Source of the DNA: Bacteroidia bacterium | GTDB lineage: Bacteria > Bacteroidota > Bacteroidia > J057 > JADKCL01 | DNA length: 64,000 nt | Assembly (NCBI GenBank): GCA_020635905.1 | Contig: JACJYV010000002.1 | Location: 124,001 to 188,000, forward strand | Reading direction: 5' to 3' | Shown here: positions 9,581-18,285 of the stretch, piece by piece | How the letters are laid out: each line of letters starts with the position of its first letter | How positions within the stretch are numbered: the first letter of the stretch is position 1 | Notes under the pieces: model-generated | Databases searched by the model: none | The model's input: the letters and a program-made list of their open reading frames with translations, nothing else | Told to the model about the DNA's origin: nothing | Position numbers and translations under genes: made by a program

Positions 9581-9971
9581 GCTCAATGCCATCATGCTCA
9601 TCGACGACGACCTCGCCGACAACATGTATCATTCCCGCATCATCAAAAAAGCGGGTTGTGCCGACCATATTCTGGTACTGGATAAGCCTGAAGAAGCCCT
9701 TTCCTATCTTCAGAATCAGGATGGAATCCAGCCAGACCTTATTTTCCTTGACATCAACATGCCGCGCATGAATGGCTGGGAGTTTCTGGATCGTTTCCGT
9801 CAACTACCCGAAAACCAGAATAATCCTGCCATCGTGGTCATGCTCACCACATCCCTCAATCCAGACGACGCCAAAAAAGCGGGCCAGATCGACCTCGTTT
9901 CCAAATTTCTGGCCAAACCATTGACTCCTGAAGCGCTGGAAGAAGTTTTGCGCACCCATTTTGGGGAATAA
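9570..9971 (+). CDS. Single-domain response regulator (CheY-like)
   Basis: The start at 9570 overlaps the kinase stop by 11 bases and has AGGAAAG just upstream. The open frame reaches back to 9528 but has no reason to start there. The 133-residue protein is only a receiver domain: acidic cluster DDD at 12-14, phospho-acceptor D61 in FLDINMPRMNGWEF, conserved threonines in MLTTS, and the lysine in FLAKPLTPE. There is no output domain. It therefore relays phosphate or acts by protein contact, as is common for single-domain receivers paired with hybrid-less kinases. The overlapping YfiR-type kinase is its likely partner. Confidence 0.92.
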   Translation: MLPKLNAIMLIDDDLADNMYHSRIIKKAGCADHILVLDKPEEALSYLQNQDGIQPDLIFLDINMPRMNGWEFLDRFRQLPENQNNPAIVVMLTTSLNPDDAKKAGQIDLVSKFLAKPLTPEALEEVLRTHFGE

Positions 9972-9992
9972 TTTTTTACGGAAGCAGGGAGA

Positions 9993-11957
9993 TTAATTTC
10001 GGGAGAAATAGTTTTTCAATTCGGGCAGGTTGTAGCCATTCAGAATATCGCGGCAAAGGGAGGCAAAAGAGGGATCATCTAAAGGTTGAGCCAGGTATTT
10101 CGCCGCATACTCACGGGCAATGTCGTAATTTCCCGCCTCCAGGGCGGCATGAATCACCACCTTTTGCGCCTTTACCTGATCAGGAAATTGCATCTGGTCC
10201 AGAAGCAGGGCATATTCCAGTGATTTCTCATAATCGCCCAGCAGAAAATAGCATTCCATGGCCTTTTGAATCACATTTCCATCCCGTGGATTGTACTCAA
10301 TGGCCCGCTGAAACCACGGAAGGGCTTTGGGGTAATCACCTTTGATGCGGGAAAGATATTCTCCCTGACGAATAAAAAAACGGGAGAATTCGGGATCATT
10401 GGCGGGCAGAGCCAGCGGTTCGAGCCGCTGAATCATCAATTCCATTTTCCTGAAAATGGAATCTTCGTTCTGGTATTGCATCTTCAGGGCCTGCACCTCA
10501 TCAATAAAAGTCCATTCGTAATAGGTTTGAAAATTGCGGTAAGAAAGAGATTCAATGCGCCTGCCGTGGGGGACTGGATTGGGGTGAATGATAAAAAAGG
10601 GAATTCCCAGGAGGAAAAGAGCCAGTAATCCCGGAAAAAGCTGACGGGCAAACTTCTCATCCAGTCTGTTGCATTGCTTTAACACCACCGCGGCCAGCAC
10701 CAGCAAAATTACTCCTGGCAAACTGAACAAATCCCAGTCAATGGGCATGGACAGCAGGGGATTGGTGGCAAAGAAAAGGGCTGCAAACAGAACCAGAACC
10801 AGCAAAACGGTGGTAAAGACAGGAGAATTGAAATTGAATTTTCTGCGAAAGATGCCCCAACCCGAGAAAACGATCACCCAGGCCAGCGGCGACCACAGCA
10901 GCATGATCTGGAAAAAATCAAAGATATGGGCCAGACTGAGCAGGTTGTAGCGGTCGAGGGGAGGATCAGGGGAAAAGAGAGGCAAAAAAAGCCTTTCCAG
11001 GGCTGAATTGACCTCCAGGAGGCGACGTTCGTCGCGGTGATCTTCAAATACAAAAAAGTAAGCCAGCAGCCCCACCACCAGCGAGGGCAGGATTACGAAA
11101 AGAAGGATGTTCCTGAGTTTGAACACCCGTTCAAACTTCATCTCTTTTGGCAGGAAAAGATTAGCATAAACCAAAACCATGGGCAAGCCCAACAAAATGC
11201 CCAGGGCATGCAACTTCAGCACGAGAAACCAGCAGGGCAGCAGAAGCCAAAAAAAGATTTTTTTGCCTTCCTCCAGATACAAAACCATGGCCACGGACCA
11301 CCAAAGCAGAGACAGCAAAACGGGAGCGTAAATCTCTGTGTGGCCAAAAAAATTGAGCAAAAAAGGCGCTCCCAGCCCCGCCAGGGCCAGGAAATGAAAG
11401 GAAACTCCTTCCTTCAGGTACCTGCGCAAAAACCACAGCCAGCTGAAGACAAAAAGCACCCCACACCCCGTATCCATCCAGCGAAAGGCCTCGTGATAGG
11501 TGATTTGAAAAATCCAGGCCAGGTAGGTGACCATGGCCAGAATGGTATTTTGCCCGTCCCAGGGGGCCAGCCCAAAACTAAACAGCGCCTCGCTGGCTTT
11601 GTCGGGAATGGCGGACGGAACCTGAGGCAGAAAGCTCACAAACTTGACCGCATCCCCGTAATGATCCATGGCAATGGGAAAGGAATGCATGAGGAGACCC
11701 GCCCCCAAACTGAGCACAGAAATCACCCCCCAGGAAGAAAAATTGATTTTCTCCAACTGCAAACGATCTCCAAAAACCAGGGACAGGATAGCCAGAATGG
11801 CGAAGAGCAGCTGCAGAGGCAAGGGAATAAAGGCCAGGAAATGCGTTCCCCACCAGGTTTCAGGCAACAGAACTCCCAGCAGATAAAACAGGACAAATAA
11901 GATTGAAATTCCCCTGATCAGCAGTTTGGGTTGGGTATGCAAACTATCCCTGGCCAT
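9993..11957 (-). CDS. Polytopic membrane protein with C-terminal TPR-like repeats
   Basis: The frame opens at 12023, but ATG 11957 is preferred. It avoids a 56-base overlap with the upstream gene, begins 10 bases after that gene's stop and has AGAAGG just before it. About 655 residues: the first ~470 contain roughly a dozen hydrophobic helices. The C-terminal ~150 residues are soluble and read as tetratricopeptide-like helix pairs (YPKALPWFQRAIEYNPRDG, then LGDYEKSLEYALLLDQ). The layout resembles GT-C-type membrane glycosyltransferases or their uncharacterised relatives, but I see no diagnostic catalytic motif. It is probably co-transcribed with the preceding GT-C-like gene; a shared role in surface glycan or lipid modification is inference. 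Confidence 0.75.
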   Translation of the reverse strand: MARDSLHTQPKLLIRGISILFVLFYLLGVLLPETWWGTHFLAFIPLPLQLLFAILAILSLVFGDRLQLEKINFSSWGVISVLSLGAGLLMHSFPIAMDHYGDAVKFVSFLPQVPSAIPDKASEALFSFGLAPWDGQNTILAMVTYLAWIFQITYHEAFRWMDTGCGVLFVFSWLWFLRRYLKEGVSFHFLALAGLGAPFLLNFFGHTEIYAPVLLSLLWWSVAMVLYLEEGKKIFFWLLLPCWFLVLKLHALGILLGLPMVLVYANLFLPKEMKFERVFKLRNILLFVILPSLVVGLLAYFFVFEDHRDERRLLEVNSALERLFLPLFSPDPPLDRYNLLSLAHIFDFFQIMLLWSPLAWVIVFSGWGIFRRKFNFNSPVFTTVLLVLVLFAALFFATNPLLSMPIDWDLFSLPGVILLVLAAVVLKQCNRLDEKFARQLFPGLLALFLLGIPFFIIHPNPVPHGRRIESLSYRNFQTYYEWTFIDEVQALKMQYQNEDSIFRKMELMIQRLEPLALPANDPEFSRFFIRQGEYLSRIKGDYPKALPWFQRAIEYNPRDGNVIQKAMECYFLLGDYEKSLEYALLLDQMQFPDQVKAQKVVIHAALEAGNYDIAREYAAKYLAQPLDDPSFASLCRDILNGYNLPELKNYFSRN

Positions 11958-11967
11958 GCCTTCTGTC

Positions 11968-13509
11968 TCATTGGCGGGAATACACGCGGTATTTTCCGGC
12001 TTTGGTCTCGTTATAATGGGCAAAAAGCAGGGGCATGCGTTCGCGAATCTGGGGGAATAACCTGAAGCCGGGCTCGTCGCGGTCGATGATCACGTCGGGA
12101 GGCAGGTCCCGAAAGGTACGAAAAACCCGCGAAGCGGGTTCGCGGCTGGAAAGGATCTTGTGCTGGTCACTGTGACTGAAGAGGTCGAATTTGTAATAGG
12201 CCACGGAAAAATTGGTATAGCGGCCATAGGCAGGAACCCCCAGTCTGTAATACAGATCAGGCTCAAAATCAAGGATCAGCACTCCGTTCTCAATCTCTCC
12301 CGGGTCCACGTAGTGGGTGAGAATATGGGCCTGGTTCAATTCCTTCTGCTTGCCCTTTACCCAGCCATCCTCACTGACAAACCTGTCCACAAAAGCAAAA
12401 GTCTGGGGGAAGGCTGCGACCATGAAATGGCCGAAAGTGATAACGGGCCAGACCAGGCCCGCCAGAATCAGCAGAGAGGCAATCCAGTAACGTATGCGCA
12501 GGTCGTGCAGTTTGGATACATAAATAACCAGCGGGGGAATGATCAGGTAGAAATAATGCAGGTACAGGCGTCCCGCACCCGGCAAAAGGGTAAAAACAGA
12601 AGCCCCCAGCCAAAACAGCAGGATGGATTCGATCTTGCGGATGCGAATGGCATAAGTAAAACTCTGCAATCTGAAATGCACCACCACGATGCCTGCAATC
12701 AGCATAAAAACTCCCCAGAGCTTGAAATACTGGCCCAAATTGGAAAGGGGAGTAGATTCTTCGCCTGGATTCGTACCAATGAAGATGTAATCCAGATTAT
12801 ACAAAATCCCCAGATCCCAGTACTCGGGCAGGGCCCCTGAAAAGTAAATGATGGTGAGAATGACGATGATGGAAAATAAAAATCCACCTATGAAGGACAT
12901 CACATCAGAGAGGCGGGGCGTCCAGGTGACCAGGTAGCCCACAATGACGCCCAGGAAAAGCATGATGGCCTGGTACTTGATCATGAAACTGAGCCCTATC
13001 AGGATTCCCGCCAGAAACAGATGCCAGCCATTTTCTGGAGCCCGTTCCCGCACATTGAACACCTGGTTGAAAGCCAGAATCACAGGCAGGATCATCAGTT
13101 GTTCTCCGTTGAGTTCCTGGCAATACCAGGGTATGGAAATCAGCAACAGAAAGAGAAAGGCGGGTAAAATGGAAAAATTCTTGAGGAATTTGTTTTCCAT
13201 CACCATCTGATTGAGAATGACGGCCGAGATAAACAGATACAGAATGGTGAAAATGCGAATGGCCACGAAGGCACCTGAGCCAAACAGCCAAACAAACAGG
13301 GTATATACCCATACAATGACGGGGGGTTTATTGTCCCAGGTATCCACATACTGGGTGCCGCCTTCCACAATTTCCTGGGCGGCCAGCATGTAGTAGGATT
13401 CGTCCGTTCCAAAATACTGGGGATGAAAGGAGGGCAGGCGCAACAGGATCACGCATACCAGGAGGAATCCGTAAACAAAGGGGTTATTATAGGAGAAAAT
13501 CTTCAGCAC
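11968..13509 (-). CDS. GT-C fold membrane glycosyltransferase-like protein (GT39/ArnT-like)
   Basis: The protein has 513 residues and about ten hydrophobic helices. After the first helix it has FGTDESYYMLAAQEIVEGG followed by TWDNKPPVIVW. An acidic residue in the first periplasmic loop followed by a D-x-KPP motif is the hallmark of the dolichyl-phosphate-mannose/ArnT/PMT-like GT-C superfamily. These enzymes transfer sugars from polyprenyl-phosphate donors on the periplasmic side of the inner membrane. The C-terminal ~100 residues are soluble. The downstream membrane/TPR gene starts 10 bases after this stop. Acceptor and sugar cannot be read from sequence. Confidence 0.75.
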   Translation of the reverse strand: MLKIFSYNNPFVYGFLLVCVILLRLPSFHPQYFGTDESYYMLAAQEIVEGGTQYVDTWDNKPPVIVWVYTLFVWLFGSGAFVAIRIFTILYLFISAVILNQMVMENKFLKNFSILPAFLFLLLISIPWYCQELNGEQLMILPVILAFNQVFNVRERAPENGWHLFLAGILIGLSFMIKYQAIMLFLGVIVGYLVTWTPRLSDVMSFIGGFLFSIIVILTIIYFSGALPEYWDLGILYNLDYIFIGTNPGEESTPLSNLGQYFKLWGVFMLIAGIVVVHFRLQSFTYAIRIRKIESILLFWLGASVFTLLPGAGRLYLHYFYLIIPPLVIYVSKLHDLRIRYWIASLLILAGLVWPVITFGHFMVAAFPQTFAFVDRFVSEDGWVKGKQKELNQAHILTHYVDPGEIENGVLILDFEPDLYYRLGVPAYGRYTNFSVAYYKFDLFSHSDQHKILSSREPASRVFRTFRDLPPDVIIDRDEPGFRLFPQIRERMPLLFAHYNETKAGKYRVYSRQ

Positions 13510-13540
13510 AAAAAAAGGGCAGTTGAATTCAACTGCCCTT
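13508..13540 (-). terminator. Intrinsic terminator of the lptC-ppiD operon
   Basis: The perfect 26-bp palindrome AAGGGCAGTTGA/TCAACTGCCCTT (13515-13540) is followed on the minus strand by a T-run. It lies directly after the PpiD-like gene and just before the GT-C-like gene start, so it separates two minus-strand units. Confidence 0.88.
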
Positions 13541-13563
13541 AAAATTAAGTCATTTAATTCAAA

Positions 13564-15702
13564 TTATAACTCGAACTTATGCCGATAGTCCTTCACATCG
13601 GCAATCTCGCGCAGTCCCTGGAAGATTTTATTCTCCACGCCGGACTTTTTCTGGAACCCAATGGTCATTTTGCGGGTTTCCACATCCGTTTGCTGCATTT
13701 CTGGAGCTTCAGTTATATTATCTATTTTGATCACGTAAACGCCAGACATGCCTTTGAGGGGAGCGCTTACCTGATTGAGTTGCATGGCGGAGATTTTGCC
13801 AATGATGTAGGGATCAGAGCCAATCACAGGAATGCTGGATGAATTGAAGCTGATGCCTGAAGCTGATTGCTTGTAGGCGCCCTGTCCGTAAGCAGTTACG
13901 ATTTCGTCGAGGTTGGTGGAGGAAATGCCGTTAAGTTTCTCCATGATCATCTCAGCCTTCTTCTGGTTCAGGACGGGAGTGGTGATCTGCTCACGCACAT
14001 CTTCCAGGGTCTGGTATCCTTTCTGGGAAATTTCGCCAACCTGAGCCACCACATACGCATTTTCCGTTTCCAGAATGGATTCAGAAATCAGGTTGCTTTC
14101 TTCCTGAGCCAGGGCCCATCTGATTACAGGGCGGGCACCCTCCAGACCAGAAATGGTGGTGGAGCTGGAAGTCAGGGCGGGCTTGGTAACGGCGACGTTG
14201 ATGCCAGGAGAATCCATGGAGGCCTCGTCGAGGCTGCCTTTGGCAATGGCTTTGCCAGCAAAGCGGGAAGCTTCCTTGAAGATGGTCTTCAGGGTGTTGG
14301 TACCTGCGTAAATCTCTTTCCTCACGGAAGCCACGTTGAGTTTCTTATTGGTGCGGGCCTGCAGTTCCACAATGTGGAAGCCCTGATCAGATTTGGCTAC
14401 AAAGCGCTCGCCCACTTTGGCTTTGGCTACGTCCTTGTCGAATTTGGGACCAAAGCCCGTTGAGCTACCCAGCCAGCCCAGGTAACCACCTTTTTTGCTG
14501 GTGGTCTGATCTTCTGACTTTTCGCTGGCCATCTGGGCGAAGTTATCTGCATTGACGTCTTTCAGCAGGTCTTTGGCAGCTTTCTCAGCAGCCGTGGTGT
14601 CTGCTTTTTCAAATCCTTTGACTTTGATCAGGATGTGACGCAGACGGACATATTCGTCTTTGCCTTCGCGGGTATTCATGATTTTGAATACGTTGAAGTT
14701 TCCACCATCCAGGATGGGGCCGTAGAGTTTACCTTTGGTGGGGTTATCAATCTGGCGACCCAGTTCCAGGGGCAGGTTGTTGAGGGCTACAAAATTGGAG
14801 TCCCAACGGCCATTATAATTCACCAGGAAGGTGGTGTCGTTGAAAGCTGTATCTGTCTCACCCATGTTCCAGGCGGTCAGCATTTTATTGATGCCAGTTA
14901 CAGAAGCAGCAGTATCTTCTTTGCTGGGGGTTTTGAGGAACTTCACATAACGCAGGGTCACTTCGTTTTCCTTGCGATATTCTTCACGGTGCTCGTTCAG
15001 GTAAGCTTTGAGATCAGCGTCCGTTACGGTGACCTGATCGTCGGGAATTACACTGTAGTTTACGGCTACGTAGGAGATATCTGCCTTGCGGTTTTCATTG
15101 GCATACTGGCGACGGGCTTCATTGGATGATACGAAGGTGCCGTTTTTCACCAGACCAAAGTATTTGTCGCGGAGACGATTCTGGTAAATGTATTCCTCCA
15201 GAGATTTCATGAAGTCAATGAAATCGGCCTGCTGCTGGCTCTGGATGTCCTGGGGATCCATTTCCATCATGTTGAGGGCCTGACGCACGTAGGCCTGATT
15301 GAAGCGGCCAGTGGAATCTTTGAAGGAGGCAATGGTACGGATTACTGAGTTCGGGGGAGGATTGAGGAAGAGGGAGAAAAGCTCGTCGCCAGGTACATCC
15401 ACGCCAGCGCTTTTGTATTCCCTTTCGAAAATCAGCTGATTTACATATCCTTCCCAGGTGCTCTGCGCGATGGCAGTACGTTCCTCATCCGTGTTGGCGG
15501 TCTGGTTGGAAAGGTTTTGCTGGTACAAGGCATAAAATGCGTCGTAGTTGACGGGCTTGCCATACACCTCACCAATGTCCCTTTTATCTCCGTTTGGGTT
15601 AAGGCTCTTAAAAAGGTCGGTCAGAATAAAGGCGACCATTGCGACCCCTATTGTGACGATCAAAAGGCCTGCATTCGACCTTATTTTTTGCATCATTGCC
15701 AT
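13564..15702 (-). CDS. ppiD: PpiD-like periplasmic peptidyl-prolyl isomerase / foldase
   Basis: The protein has 712 residues. An N-terminal membrane anchor (LLIVTIGVAMVAFILTDLF) follows the typical PpiD start MAMMQKIRSNAG. Then comes a SurA_N-like helical region with GEVYGKPVNYDAFYALYQQ, and a rotamase (PPIC/parvulin) domain at about 350-450 containing RHILIKV, KKGGYLGWLG and FHIVEL. A further degenerate parvulin-like region completes the chaperone cradle. PpiD-type proteins sit in the inner membrane and assist proteins emerging into the periplasm, including outer-membrane proteins. The gene is last in the order lptC - small membrane protein - CNNM/CBS - ppiD, but a 97-bp gap with a possible promoter precedes it. 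Confidence 0.88.
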   Translation of the reverse strand: MAMMQKIRSNAGLLIVTIGVAMVAFILTDLFKSLNPNGDKRDIGEVYGKPVNYDAFYALYQQNLSNQTANTDEERTAIAQSTWEGYVNQLIFEREYKSAGVDVPGDELFSLFLNPPPNSVIRTIASFKDSTGRFNQAYVRQALNMMEMDPQDIQSQQQADFIDFMKSLEEYIYQNRLRDKYFGLVKNGTFVSSNEARRQYANENRKADISYVAVNYSVIPDDQVTVTDADLKAYLNEHREEYRKENEVTLRYVKFLKTPSKEDTAASVTGINKMLTAWNMGETDTAFNDTTFLVNYNGRWDSNFVALNNLPLELGRQIDNPTKGKLYGPILDGGNFNVFKIMNTREGKDEYVRLRHILIKVKGFEKADTTAAEKAAKDLLKDVNADNFAQMASEKSEDQTTSKKGGYLGWLGSSTGFGPKFDKDVAKAKVGERFVAKSDQGFHIVELQARTNKKLNVASVRKEIYAGTNTLKTIFKEASRFAGKAIAKGSLDEASMDSPGINVAVTKPALTSSSTTISGLEGARPVIRWALAQEESNLISESILETENAYVVAQVGEISQKGYQTLEDVREQITTPVLNQKKAEMIMEKLNGISSTNLDEIVTAYGQGAYKQSASGISFNSSSIPVIGSDPYIIGKISAMQLNQVSAPLKGMSGVYVIKIDNITEAPEMQQTDVETRKMTIGFQKKSGVENKIFQGLREIADVKDYRHKFEL

Positions 15703-15751
15703 AGTTCCAGAAGCATTAAAAAACGATAATTATAGCTATAATTTGAGCCCC

Positions 15752-15783
15752 GCAAGTTACAGGCTGCCAGATAAAAAACAAAA
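15752..15783 (-). promoter_or_regulatory. Candidate Bacteroidota promoter for ppiD-like gene
   Basis: Read on the minus strand, TTTTG is followed after 19 bases by TAACTTGC. That is the correct spacing for the phylum's TTG-N19-TAnnTTTG promoter, with an imperfect -7 box. It lies in the 97-bp gap before the PpiD-like start, so that gene may be transcribed separately as well as by read-through. Confidence 0.4.
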
Positions 15784-15799
15784 TTTTAAAGTGGGGAAT

Positions 15800-17089
15800 T
15801 TATTCCTTGTCCAGCAGTTCTACTTTCAGGGTATTTATCTTGTTTTCCGAGGCATCCACCACAGTAAAACGGTAATTTTCTATTTCAAATGACTCTTCCA
15901 CCCCGGGGATACTTTCCAGGTGGTAGGTCACCAGGCCCCCGAGTGTATTGTATTCACCCTCAGGCAGATCAAATCCATGAGCTTTGTTGAGGTCGTCCAC
16001 TTCGAGGCGGGCGCTGAACATCCAGGTCTTTTCGTCAATGCGTTTTTCAAGCAATTCCTCCGTCTCCTCGTCGTGCTCGTCGTCTATCTCGCCAAAGACT
16101 TCCTCCACCAGGTCTTCCATGGTCACGATGCCTTCCGTGCCGCCAAATTCATCCACCACGATGGCCAGGCTCTTCCTTTTCTGGGTAAATTCGCTCAGGA
16201 GCACATTCCCGGGCATGGATTCGGGCACCATAAGCACGGGCTGGATCACGTCGCTCAGGCTTTTGGGCTTTTTGAACATGGAGGAGGAATGTGCATACCC
16301 CAGGATCTGGTCGAGGGTTTCGTTATAGATGATGATCTTGGACAATTCCGTTTCCAGAAATTTGTCGAGCAATCCGTCGAGGCCCTCTTCCTGGTCGATG
16401 GCCTGGATCTCGGTACGGGGCACCATGCAGTCGCGGGCACGGATGTTGTTGAAATCCATGGCGTTGATAAACATCTCGGCGTCGATTTCGGCAGCGGCAT
16501 CGCCTTCTTCTTTGGAGCCAAAGAGGAGGGTTTCCTTGATGAAGAGGTCGAGGTCTTTTTTGGAGAATTCTATTTCCTCGTCTTCGTAATCGAGGCGCAA
16601 CACTTTGCGCAGCAGGAATTTGGAGAGGCCGTTGATGACCACCACCACGGGTCCGAAGAGGAAGTAAAACACATTGAGCACAGGTGCGGTCTGGTTGACC
16701 CGGGCGTCGGCATTGAGCCTGAAAAAGGCTTTGGGGAGGTATTCACCCAGAAACAGAATGACAGAGGTCGAGATCACGGTTTGCAGCACGATGTTGAGGT
16801 AGCCGCTGTGGCTCACGTAGGGCAGGCTGGCCAGTACGGGTTCGAGGAGCTTGCCAAAGTAGATGCCGTAGATCACGAGGGCCAGGTTGTTGCCCACCAG
16901 AATGGTGGTGATCACGCGGGGAGTGTTTTTTACGAAGTTGGAGAGGATGAGGCCCGTACGGCTCCCCTGCTTGGATTTGAGCTCAATCTTGAGCTTGCTG
17001 GCCGAGAAGAAGGCGATTTCGCTTCCTGAAAAGAAGGCTGAAAAGATCAGCATCAGGAGGGTGATGGCAATAAACCAGATCGAGTCCAT
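15800..17089 (-). CDS. CNNM/CBS-pair/CorC-domain membrane protein (hemolysin C / GldE-like)
   Basis: The ATG at 17089 begins MDSIWFIAITLLML and clears the upstream gene. An earlier ATG at 17113 would overlap it by 14 bases. Residues about 5-190 form a DUF21/CNNM membrane domain (SAFFSGSEIAFFSASKLKIE, then ITTILVGNNLALVIYG). A CBS pair follows (RDCMVPRTEIQAID; AIVVDEFGGTEGIVTMEDLVEEVFGEI), then the small C-terminal CorC_HlyC domain. Such proteins are linked to Mg2+/Co2+ efflux. The Bacteroidota paralog GldE has the same architecture and belongs to the gliding/T9SS set. The sequence does not separate the two. The neighbouring lptC and foldase genes suggest an envelope role. Confidence 0.85.
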   Translation of the reverse strand: MDSIWFIAITLLMLIFSAFFSGSEIAFFSASKLKIELKSKQGSRTGLILSNFVKNTPRVITTILVGNNLALVIYGIYFGKLLEPVLASLPYVSHSGYLNIVLQTVISTSVILFLGEYLPKAFFRLNADARVNQTAPVLNVFYFLFGPVVVVINGLSKFLLRKVLRLDYEDEEIEFSKKDLDLFIKETLLFGSKEEGDAAAEIDAEMFINAMDFNNIRARDCMVPRTEIQAIDQEEGLDGLLDKFLETELSKIIIYNETLDQILGYAHSSSMFKKPKSLSDVIQPVLMVPESMPGNVLLSEFTQKRKSLAIVVDEFGGTEGIVTMEDLVEEVFGEIDDEHDEETEELLEKRIDEKTWMFSARLEVDDLNKAHGFDLPEGEYNTLGGLVTYHLESIPGVEESFEIENYRFTVVDASENKINTLKVELLDKE

Positions 17090-17099
17090 GGCCAGGTGA

Positions 17100-17318
17100 T
17101 CAGTCGGCGGCATCTTCTTCCATTTTGCGCAGTTCGGCGGCTTCTCTCTTTTCCATGGCTTTGCGCTGCCGCCTGCGGAAGGAGAACATGAAGGAGGTTA
17201 CCACCACGGAAACCAGGATCATGATGATCTGCACGTCTTTGAAATTGGCAAATCCAGTGGCCAGAATCACCACCAGTACCACCGCAGCCGCCAGATAAAT
17301 GTACTCTATGTATTTCAT
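17100..17318 (-). CDS. Small membrane protein between lptC and CNNM gene
   Basis: The protein has 72 residues: two hydrophobic helices (YLAAAVVLVVILATGF and IIMILVSVVVTSFMF) and then a basic-to-acidic charged tail (RRRQRKAMEKREAAELRKMEEDAAD). Its start overlaps the lptC stop by 4 bases, indicating translational coupling, and the CNNM gene begins 10 bases after its stop. I do not recognise a named family. Position and coupling suggest a partner of LptC or of the CNNM protein, but that is inference. Confidence 0.75.
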   Translation of the reverse strand: MKYIEYIYLAAAVVLVVILATGFANFKDVQIIMILVSVVVTSFMFSFRRRQRKAMEKREAAELRKMEEDAAD

Positions 17319-17857
17319 TCGTCGGTATTCAGGTTTACAATCCCACGAATTGAAAAGATCCTGTATTCTGAAAAGTCGGCGTTGGCTTCGAGACTGTCTC
17401 CGTAGATGATCTGCTCTTTGGTGCGAATGGTCACAAACTCGTGGGTCCAGATCATGTCGCGCTCCTTGTCCCAGAAAAGTTCCTCTGAGGTAAGTCTTTC
17501 ATTTTCATAATTGGTGATCACCACATCTCCCCTGGCCGAGGCGACCCCGCTTTTCATGTCCATGGTGCCTTCGTAGGCGGTCAGCTGGCTTTCGATCTGT
17601 CCGGTGGGATTGTAAAAATACAGGGTGAGTCCTTCGTCAAAAAAGCTGACCAGTTCCTCGTCGATCTTCTTCTCGATCACGTGGGAGGCCTCCAGGCGGG
17701 CCTGAATTACGGCAGAGTCTGAGTAAAGGTAAGTGACGTTGAATGCCTCCTGAAGGGGAATATCTTCCTCCAGTTCTTTCATGTTTTCCTTGTCCTCCCT
17801 GGTGGTCGAACAGGCTGCCAGGCCCAGGGCTATGAGGAGAAGTAGTATCTTTTTCAT
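17315..17857 (-). CDS. lptC: LptC-like LPS export protein (lipoprotein form)
   Basis: The start at 17857 (MKKILLLLIALGLAACS) gives a lipoprotein signal with lipobox LAAC, preferred over an ATG 15 bases earlier. The mature ~160 residues follow the LptC beta-jellyroll pattern: YLYSDSAVIQARLEASH, a DEGLTLYFYNPTGQIES strand pair, GDVVITNYENERLTSEELFWD, and a final IFSIRGIVNLNTD. In Bacteroidota LptC is often a lipoprotein rather than a bitopic protein. It passes LPS from the LptB2FG transporter to LptA across the periplasm. It heads the operon with a small membrane protein, a CNNM/CBS protein and a foldase. Confidence 0.82.
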   Translation of the reverse strand: MKKILLLLIALGLAACSTTREDKENMKELEEDIPLQEAFNVTYLYSDSAVIQARLEASHVIEKKIDEELVSFFDEGLTLYFYNPTGQIESQLTAYEGTMDMKSGVASARGDVVITNYENERLTSEELFWDKERDMIWTHEFVTIRTKEQIIYGDSLEANADFSEYRIFSIRGIVNLNTDE

Positions 17858-17959
17858 GGAATCGTGGCGCAAATTACGAAAAAAGCTGCTTTATGAATAA
17901 CGCAGGAAGGTGGATGGTGGTAAATTATTGGGGAATAATTTTGGGAGATGTCCGCTGGG

Positions 17960-18195
17960 GTGGGTTTATTAAACACAGAGAACCACAGAGCCAACTGGAA
18001 TGGTCAGGAGGTTTTTCAGTTTTAGGGTTTGGTTTTAACACAAAGTTCGACAAGAATCACAAAGTTAATGAGGTTAGTCGTTGCTGTGTTTGTTTGACAC
18101 AGACCCATGCCAAAGGCACTCCCCAGGAAGAGAATATTTTAGTAGTAAGGGGTTATTTATTGGAAAGCCTTTGCATAGGGGTGGCATCCTGAATG
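17960..18195 (+). repeat. Diverged single copy of the 220-bp intergenic repeat
   Basis: It shares ordered blocks with the tandem unit at 49.4-49.95 kb: AACACAGAG with CACAGAG, GGAATGGTCAGGAGGTTT, TTAACACAAAG, CCATGCCAAAGGCACTCC, and a TATTGGAAAGC...TTTG...GGGGTGG end. The blocks are in a different internal spacing and are much diverged. The open frame through it translates to peptides like those of the other copies, which is a sign of repeat DNA rather than of a gene. Confidence 0.65.
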
Positions 18196-18204
18196 GTTTC
18201 GGAA

Positions 18205-18239
18205 ACTGACTGCTGACCGCTGATTGCTGACCACTATAA
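18205..18239 (+). repeat. 7-bp-period repeat array
   Basis: Five consecutive heptads: ACTGACT, GCTGACC, GCTGATT, GCTGACC, ACTATAA. The motif differs from the GCTTGTA-type heptads at 53.9 and 57.1 kb but the period is identical. It lies between the diverged CACAGAG-type copy and the 11-bp array. Confidence 0.6.
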
Positions 18240-18285
18240 AATGGGAAGCTTAGCTTTAAGGAATCAGGATAGGATAGATAAAGGA

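Noticed and set aside
15920..17029. Plus-strand open frame of 369 codons
   Set aside because: Antisense to the CNNM/CBS gene. His/Val/Glu-rich composition is typical of a shadow frame.
17893..18192. 99-codon open frame before the small membrane protein gene
   Set aside because: Its peptide is like the translated 220-bp repeats and it lies in repeat DNA; no ribosome site or domain.
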